Below are positions 59,701-64,000 of a stretch of 64,000 nucleotides of DNA, piece by piece. The notes under the pieces were generated by a model, which did not search any database, was not told where the DNA came from, and saw only the letters and a list, made by a program, of their open reading frames with translations. The translations under genes were made by a program, and so were the position numbers. Source of the DNA: Owenia fusiformis (lineage: Eukaryota; Annelida; Polychaeta; Sabellida; Oweniidae); the NCBI GenBank assembly GCA_903813345.2, contig CAIIXF020000003.1:5171815-5235814 (forward strand), given 5' to 3'. Each line of letters opens with the position of its first letter. The first letter of the stretch is position 1.

Positions 59701-62700
59701 TACTTAACGTAAATAAAGACATCATTTTTGTTAAATAAAATTCAAATTCAATTGTCTACTTAACTTAATTAAGGTATTAAAATGAATTATATTTCCCCTC
59801 CCAAAATAGTTTTTTCTTTAGAAATTATTCATATAAGAATTCAAACTTAAAGATGCTTTTGGAGGGAGTGTAATTGTACAAATTGCATTATTTGAGGAAC
59901 CCTAATGAAGGGGGGGGATTTGTGAATAACATAAAAATAGAACCCCCGGTCACCATATCCTGGCTATACCACTGGCTATGATTATCATCATGGTGGTAAG
60001 CCACGCCCTTTCCATCTCTATCCTTCTGGAGAGAACATGGTCTTATGTGGACTTAGTTTCGATCTCCGCGATCCTCAAATCAAGCTTTTTCGAGCTCTCC
60101 AATCAGAAGCATGAAACACGATGACATATGTTGGCATGAGATTTAAGGGTGCGGTAGGTGCGGCACCTCAGAATACACAGAATGGCATCGATAGTGAGTC
60201 TATCCCATCGTAAAGCTGAATTTCAGTCAGGATTGTAGTTCAAACTTGAGCTTTGGTGGCATTTTGAACTGAGACTAACTTTAATTTTAGGGAAAGTTGA
60301 ATCCCGATATGAAAAAAATTTGTTGAATAAAAACAGCTTTATAGCACTTAAATATCCCAGTCTACCTTCATCTAAATCATACAGTTACATTACATGAGAT
60401 CTATAGATAGCATTTAATCAATGAATAAAACAAAGAGATTTGAAATGTATGAATTATAAAGACATTAACTAAACTGTCACGATGGCTATGGAAGGTCACG
60501 TGACTCACTTAGAAAGCAATTCATGGGATTTCTTTCGTCCAGTTGGAATTTATCCGATAAAACTTTGGCCATGGTATGTTTGTTTAACAGGGCTTCTTAT
60601 CGCAATTTAGTCAAATTAATGTGTCAAATTTCCTGTTCGGTTTATCTGATTGGATTCAATACGTCACCGCTTAAATCAATATTATGAATATTTAGGCCAG
60701 CCCCTTTGATCATCATTTCAACCTCGAAATATCAGAGCATCTGCGATGCAACAGAGAGAGATGCTATGAGTATCAAAATGAATTATCATAGCTAATTATT
60801 ATTCTGAATCCACCCACAAATAGTGGGAAGTTCCCCTATTATACACTATCAGGGGCGGATCCAGGATTTTGTGTTAGGGTGGGCGTGTGGTGATAACTGT
60901 GAGCGAATTAAAAAAAGATTCAAATTTTGTAAAAAGCAATGAGGCAAAACACAAATTTTCCCACTTTTTACGGGGGGCGTGCGCCCCCCACGCCCCTGTC
61001 TAGATCCGCTGGTGACTATATAAATACACTCCTTATAAATATAAAGGCACGTCTGATCACATGAATCTAAGTAATACCTAAATAATGTTATAAGCTTCAT
61101 GTAACCAGTAAAGATGAACACACTAAGACAAACATAAAAAACTAAAGACCTGTAATAAACTGTAGAACTTTAGAAAACTGTAAAACTATAGAAACCTGTA
61201 TACCTAAACATTTGTAAATAGTACCAAACAAAAAATGAAAAGGGCCTCCGTTAAAATGGGTTCTTACTATTCACTGGTGATCCACTCTATTACGCTGGTT
61301 GCTGAAACGGTTTGTTGCGGTAAAAAATATCAGAACATCGAAGGTACAATTCTATCAATACTGTCCCAAATGAATCTACTTGTTTAGCTCTAATATTCTA
61401 AAAGCTGAACAACGGTAGACATAAATTTTTTGTAAATTTTATTTTGTTTATTTACAGGAAAATGGTTCTACTTGAAAAAATATGCATTCTACTTACTGTT
61501 TGTTCTCCGAAAATTTAAACACAAACAGGCAGAGATTCAACATGGAAAAGATGAAAGCTTCAAGAAAACTAAGATTTCTGGTTATGGAAAAGGATCACAT
61601 GAGAATATTGCCGATATGGAATGGCCACAGCAGCTATCTTCAGATCCTAATGTATGTAGAAATCAACTCAGATCAGACTTTAGCTATTATTCTCCTTGAT
61701 AAACAGTTATGGATATATTCCATTTAAACATCTTACCTACGAAATATCAAAATAAATTGTGTCCAGAAAAATGCTTGTCATATTGAAGGATTTTATACTT
61801 TAAACTGTAAGGTATATAGAGGATATCCTATGATTTATGAGTGATATGATTTTTATCCACGAATGGAAATGATATCTGCATGAGCGAGCGTAGCGAGAGA
61901 GTGTAGATATCAATATCCTTGAGTGGATTAAAATCATATCACGAGTTAATCATAGGATGTTCTTTTTATTCCATGGTTAAAGTCATCATCAGAATCGTCG
62001 GAAATTAAGTTATTTAATTCGAATTTCCAAACGATCCGGCGATGTTGACACTTAGCCTCGTTTTGAGTCTGAAGTAGCAAAAATCCATAAACCATCGCAT
62101 ACGTCGTCGTATGTCATGGCTAAAAAACCGTATGTTATGGTTAAGTGAAAATTTGTCAAAAATATCATATTTTACCACTGATTACAAAAATACAGTTTTT
62201 ATTTTCACATGTTATCCTATGAATATCATGCTAACTTTGGAATAAAGTTGTTTTCAATACATATGTATTTTACTAAATAATACCGTGGACTTCACTCTAG
62301 CGTAATCAGGATGAGGCAGATGAGGTGCTTGCATTGTCACTTTAGGTTTGGAAATATTTGTTGCCTCATCGCTTTTTTCTTCCTGGCTTAGGTCACGACT
62401 TCACTGGACTACAATTGCAATTTTGCCTTTTGATAATTTTCACATATACATATACTTGTTTATTAGTTGAGTTTGTTATTGAAATTGAAATATTCGTCTG
62501 ATTTTCACAAAATTAAAAAGTACTCTGATAATTACCCTTGCGCATGAGAGTTTGTGCACAATGCCATAATAGGGAAATACCTTTTTAAAAATTGGTTTCC
62601 TTCTCAATTTGGATTACCAAGTGACCATAACACACATAGTTCTGCAAGACTGATATTTGCAGTCCAGTGATTAGATGTCCATGATAACAGCCTTTTAGCT

Positions 62701-63195
62701 CTTTGAGTCCCTCTATAACATATATACGAGATATGTTATAGCAAGAATTATATAAACTTGCAATACCAGAATTTCACATTTATACATTTATAAACAAAAT
62801 GCACCATTCCATTATGCTTTACAAATCAAATCTATCAATCATCACTTTCATTTTGAGGGTGTCATTAAATTACATTTTCATTGCACATTGATAAAAATTT
62901 ATCGTTTTTAATCTATGTGTACAACGGGTCACTTCCAGGCAATAGATTGTGCCTTTTTTGATGGCTTCAACAAAGATGGCGCGTACACAGTCTGTAGAGT
63001 GGGGCGACGCCACAACAGAAAGGCTGAGGTGTGGCTGCTCTTGTACATCCCTGGGGAGGGTCACTTCCAGCACCCTAGCCACCCTGATAGTATTGTGTAC
63101 AATACCGATGGTAATACATTCACAGTTGGTGGGCTAACACTGTCATGTATAGAGCCATTGAGGACATGGAGAGTATCCTTCAATGGACTGCTCAG
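44202..63195 (+). CDS. Membrane-anchored PEP-synthase-like protein, N-terminal three exons
   Basis: Exons 44202-44331, 61458-61651 and 62939-63195 join in frame (phases 1, 0, 2) into about 193 residues. Residues 11-28 (MLLEIFLCVLVIFLIRFI) form one membrane segment. After YSQPGKWFYLKKY comes a second aromatic/basic stretch, then EWPQQLSSDPN. Residues 109-193 contain CAFFDGFNKDGAY, RRHNRKAEVWLLL, HPDSIVYNTDG, GGLTLSC and WRVSFNGLL. I recognise this block as the N-terminal domain of invertebrate proteins annotated as phosphoenolpyruvate synthase or PigC-like phosphotransferases. Their ATP-grasp/PEP-utiliser domains would follow beyond the right edge and are not seen, so no reaction can be assigned from this window. 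The exon 1 to exon 2 join spans 17.1 kb of repeats but has exact phase agreement and a continuous family-like sequence. Confidence 0.72.
44360..45870. mobile_element. Foldback element with internal ~40-bp tandem repeats
   Basis: Inverted ends of about 130 bp (left 44360-44500, right 45665-45865) share TTGCAAGACT[AT]ACGCCTG, CCGTCACCATGTTA, TTTTTTAAGTAGCGCAAGGA and ATCCTGCCATGACCGTGGTA. The inside is an array of ~39-bp units such as GACCGTGACAATGTAATATAGTATTGCAAGGCCTGGCAT, read here as two motifs, GACCGTGACAATG and TAATATAGTATTGCAAG. The 470-bp MITE at 44732 landed in the array. A solo end is at 26570-26650. Confidence 0.85.
44732..45201. mobile_element. 470-bp MITE, TTACT family, copy 2, TSD TAATATAG
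   Basis: Inverted copy of 33829-34301. Flanked by TAATATAG at 44724-44731 and 45202-45209. The host is a tandem repeat whose other units read GTAATATAGTATTGC without the insert, so the empty site is present next door and confirms the borders. Confidence 0.95.
45876..46223. mobile_element. 348-bp MITE with ~170-bp inverted arms
   Basis: Both arms read TGCGTCAGTA[GA]AACC, then GCAATAATATAT[CG]GAAAA and TATTGTACATGAATGACATT. The centre has AATAACATGGCAGAGAAG. A partial copy is at 23923-24110. No clear TSD. Confidence 0.8.
46525..47387. mobile_element. ~860-bp TIR element inside the CTCCCGT repeat
   Basis: Arms of about 80 bp: CACAGATGGCAGAATTTTTC, AAATACATCCT, AAATACAAAGTGAGG, GGCTTCTTG; the right arm at 47300-47387 is the complement with scattered differences. 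No transposase seen. Confidence 0.72.
48274..49934 (+). mobile_element. GTCCCCACC element, copy 2
   Basis: Same start (ATGTCCCCACCACATAGTGT), (CCGT)n tract at ~48320-48360 and end (GGTGGGGACATTTTG...TGTTCTTGTTT) as copy 1, with more ~160-bp internal units (about seven against five to six). It lies inside the CTCCCGT array. Confidence 0.88.
50206..51314. other. Intronic spacer with repeat fragments
   Basis: GGCTCCCGTACCGACAATTG at 50332-50351 recurs from 42250. At 50534-50580, ATTCCTGGGTATTTTAGCAT...GTGTAGTTGAAT is a fragment of the TTATCG-ended element. No gene seen. Confidence 0.55.
51315..52440 (+). mobile_element. GTCCCCACC element, copy 3, shortened
   Basis: Starts CTGTCCCACCACATAGTGT, keeps the CTGT/CCGT tract, only about three internal ~160-bp units, and the GGTGGGGACATTATAATACA end. 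More diverged than copies 1 and 2, so probably older. Confidence 0.85.
52620..53015. mobile_element. TIR element, AAGGACGATTCTCGG family, copy 2
   Basis: Inverted ends as in copy 1 (9524-9872). It retains a ~45-bp stretch (GGGATAACGCTCAATTAGAC...CTCGATTTGAGG) missing from copy 1, which shows the longer form. No coding frame. Confidence 0.82.
53016..56207. other. Intronic spacer with microsatellite and low-copy repeats
   Basis: A (TGTC)n tract of about 45 bp lies at 53732-53776. Two related ~300-bp units follow (53800-54240), sharing AGCCATGTCACT.TAAAGAGTAGTTGTA and AAATTATATC.GTT. At 55131-55170, CATAGCCGTAGGCACCGGGG and GGAACCCCCGGTC resemble an element end also seen inverted at 59940-59990. 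No gene recognised. Confidence 0.55.
56210..58448. mobile_element. Mariner-like 2.2-kb element with ~220-bp inverted ends
   Basis: Ends CGAGAGGTGATCAATAAG and complement of CTTATTGATCACCCCTCG, flanked by TA (56208-56209, 58449-58450). Arms 56210-56430 and 58235-58448 share ATACATCATTCAA, AAGATTTGAAAACAAAA and GGTACCCCGGGAC. Near 57935-58090 a broken plus-strand frame reads FIDIDEIKQPVQLHLA then RMRNCVHVALDGTYVED. This loosely recalls the end of mariner-type transposases, but stops interrupt it. Confidence 0.82.
58451..60849. other. Intronic spacer
   Basis: CATGGGCTTTCAATTAGATGAAAGCCCATG at 58790-58819 is a palindrome related to the 42740 element ends. GAACCCCCGGTCACC...CATAGCC at 59940-59980 looks like a repeat terminus. 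No exon recognised. Confidence 0.5.
60850..61014. mobile_element. 165-bp MITE with CAGGGGCGGATC ends
   Basis: Left end CAGGGGCGGATCCAGGATT; right end GTCTAGATCCGCTGGTG. The outer bases are less well matched than the GCGGATC core. ACTAT flanks both sides (60845-60849, 61015-61019). CAGGGGCGGATC is a terminus I know from hAT-type MITEs, though those usually make 8-bp duplications. Confidence 0.7.
61458..61651 (+). CDS. PEP-synthase-like exon 2
   Basis: Acceptor TTTATTTACAG and donor GTATGT enclose 194 bases: the last two bases of a split Gly codon and 64 codons. The product is KWFYLKKYAFYLLFVLRKFK, a Lys-rich linker, and DMEWPQQLSSDPN. The aromatic stretch could be a second membrane-associated helix. 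Phase 0 at its end agrees with exon 3. Confidence 0.75.
61652..62938 (+). other. Intron 2 of the PEP-synthase-like gene, with palindromic repeat
   Basis: At 61822-61965 GATATCCTATGATTTATGAG... and its complement form a palindrome of about 145 bp, centred near ATGAGCGAGCGTAGCGAGAG. The rest shows no feature. Confidence 0.65.
62939..63195 (+). CDS. PEP-synthase-like exon 3 (conserved N-terminal domain)
   Basis: Acceptor ACTTCCAG and donor GTACAG enclose 257 bases. The 85 codons give AIDCAFFDGFNKDGAYTV, RRHNRKAEVWLLLYIPGEG, HPDSIVYNTDG, GGLTLSCIEPLRTW and VSFNGLL, the most family-specific part visible. Phase 2 (AG) at the end predicts Arg or Ser next. A MITE begins only 33 bases after the donor. 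Confidence 0.85.
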
Positions 63196-63228
63196 GTACA
63201 GTAACACTAACCAGGATATCTTAATGGG

Positions 63229-63688
63229 TTATCACATCCTACGACCCCCACTATGTTTGTGGTTGTACGCGCGAATCATTGGTCAGTCAATGTTTTTACA
63301 AAGTTGGAGAAAATACTACGCATTGCATACATAAATGACCTACCTCAATACATTCATGAGTATTTAGAGAAGCCCGTTAGAGGAAGATTCCCCTTATGAC
63401 TGGACCAGATGTACTACTAAATTGAGGAATTTGACGGTTGAAATAAGTTAAATATTACAAGTAACGTATTGCTATCAGAAACGAAAATCTCTTCGTTCTG
63501 CCGATAAATCCATACAATGGGCGATTCAACTACATAAAAAGAAGTACTAAGGAATGTATCGAGGTAAAGTCTAGTAGGTCATTTAAGTGTGCAATGCGTA
63601 GTAATTTCGGCAACTTTGTAAAAGCATTGACTTGGATCAATGGTTCGTGCATACGACCACAATCTAAAGTGGTTGTAGGATTCGATAA
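63229..63688. mobile_element. TTATCG-ended TIR element, copy 2
   Basis: 460 bp. Ends TTATCACATCCTACGACCC and complement of GGTTGTAGGATTCGATAA; arms contain GTGGTTGTACGCGCGAA, ACTACGCATTGCA and ATTCAACTACATAAAAAG. Flanks CTTAATGGG and CTTAAAGGG differ at one base of nine. It starts 33 bases after the exon 3 donor. Confidence 0.78.
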
Positions 63689-64000
63689 CTTAAAGGGGTT
63701 ATAAAGGTACAATATTACTCCCTGTATGTAGTATTGCATTAAACAATGAAGATCAGATCTAGATTGTTCATATTGCTTTTGTTTATTGTATTGTTCATTT
63801 CAAACTAACCTGCTATGTACATGTATGGTTAAAATTCAAAAAAAATATATTATTCTTGTAATCTCTCTGCTAATAGTTTAAAAATCACACTTAAATTAAA
63901 GAGCTATCTAAGGGAGTGTAAACAGCAATCAAGTACTTAGAAAATTTATTTGTATTTTAATACCAAGGTTTCAGTGTGACTTGGTGTGGATTTTGGTTTG
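63689..64000. other. Start of intron 3, nothing further seen
   Basis: AT-rich. A possible acceptor TTTCAG at 63970-63975 is too close to the edge to judge, and its frame does not match the expected next residues. Confidence 0.4.

Larger units (their letters stand above)
44332..61457 (+). other. Intron 1 of the PEP-synthase-like gene (17.1 kb)
   Basis: GTAGGC to TTTACAG. It holds a foldback satellite, two GTCCCCACC elements, a CTCCCGT minisatellite, a TIR element and a 2.2-kb mariner-like element. No other exon is recognisable inside. Confidence 0.6.

Noticed and set aside
55131-59990. A single 4.9-kb element bounded by CATAGCC...CCGGGG sequences
   Set aside because: The two ends are only loosely similar, and the interval contains a complete mariner-like element of its own; shared borders may be coincidence.
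60482-60610. ATG frame of 42 codons (MAMEGHVTHLE...) with GTATGT inside, as first exon of the PEP-synthase-like gene
   Set aside because: Splicing at that GTATGT leaves phase 2, while exon 2 needs phase 1. The exon at 44202 fits both phase and sequence.
60850-61014. 8-bp TSD for the CAGGGGCGGATC MITE
   Set aside because: Only 5 bases (ACTAT) agree immediately outside the ends; the 8-base flanks do not match, so the duplication length is left open.
63970-64000. Exon 4 of the PEP-synthase-like gene after TTTCAG at the right edge
   Set aside because: Joining it to exon 3 gives Ser and a Cys/Trp-rich frame unlike the expected continuation, and only 25 bases are visible.

Overview
The window looks like AT-rich nuclear DNA of a marine invertebrate, most likely a lophotrochozoan such as a bivalve mollusc. 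The grounds are long introns with GT-AG borders, dense non-autonomous DNA transposons, minisatellites, and repeats built round GTCCCCACC and (CCGT)n that I associate with molluscs. I see no operons, ribosome binding sites or prokaryotic genes. The species call is inference.

Two protein-coding genes can be assembled, each spread over many kilobases. On the minus strand, positions 395-23680 hold the N-terminal and middle part of a KHNYN/N4BP1-like gene (KH-like region, UBA-like segment, NYN ribonuclease domain). It has six coding exons with compatible phases, and the 3' end runs off the left edge. Its fourth intron (2654-20480, about 17.8 kb) holds a large minisatellite, several transposons and, on the same strand, a decayed intron-containing copy of the mitochondrial ATP synthase alpha-subunit gene (about 14930-18400). 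On the plus strand, positions 44202-63195 hold the first three coding exons of a membrane-anchored PEP-synthase-like protein. A 17.1-kb intron separates exons 1 and 2, and the gene continues off the right edge.

Everything else is mostly mobile or tandem DNA. Left to right: a (GGAC)n repeat with a duplicated block (1.0-2.3 kb); a 3.7-kb 31-bp minisatellite (2.7-6.4 kb); three direct ~420-bp repeats (6.6-7.9 kb); a TIR element (9.5-9.9 kb); a mariner-like long-TIR element (10.2-11.2 kb); a CACGGTG-ended element carrying a nested GTCCCCACC element (11.3-14.1 kb); a LINE relic split by a 1-kb hairpin element (24.4-26.3 kb); nested inverted-repeat elements (30.9-34.7 kb); a second CACGGTG element (34.7-36.0 kb); a LINE with reverse transcriptase next to a MULE-like foldback element carrying a tRNA-like unit (37.3-41.2 kb), both inside a larger inverted repeat; a foldback satellite with a clean MITE insertion (44.4-45.9 kb); a CTCCCGT minisatellite interrupted by another GTCCCCACC element (46.4-50.2 kb); a third such element (51.3-52.4 kb); and a 2.2-kb mariner-like long-TIR element (56.2-58.4 kb).

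The strongest result is not a new enzyme system. It is a set of insertions whose target-site duplications can be read directly (9, 8, 8, 8, 7, 5, 5 and 5 bp, plus TA and TTAA borders), often with an intact or reconstructable empty site. From these the nesting order can be worked out. Boundaries were read by eye; family names given to transposons rest on TSD length and terminal bases and are inference.
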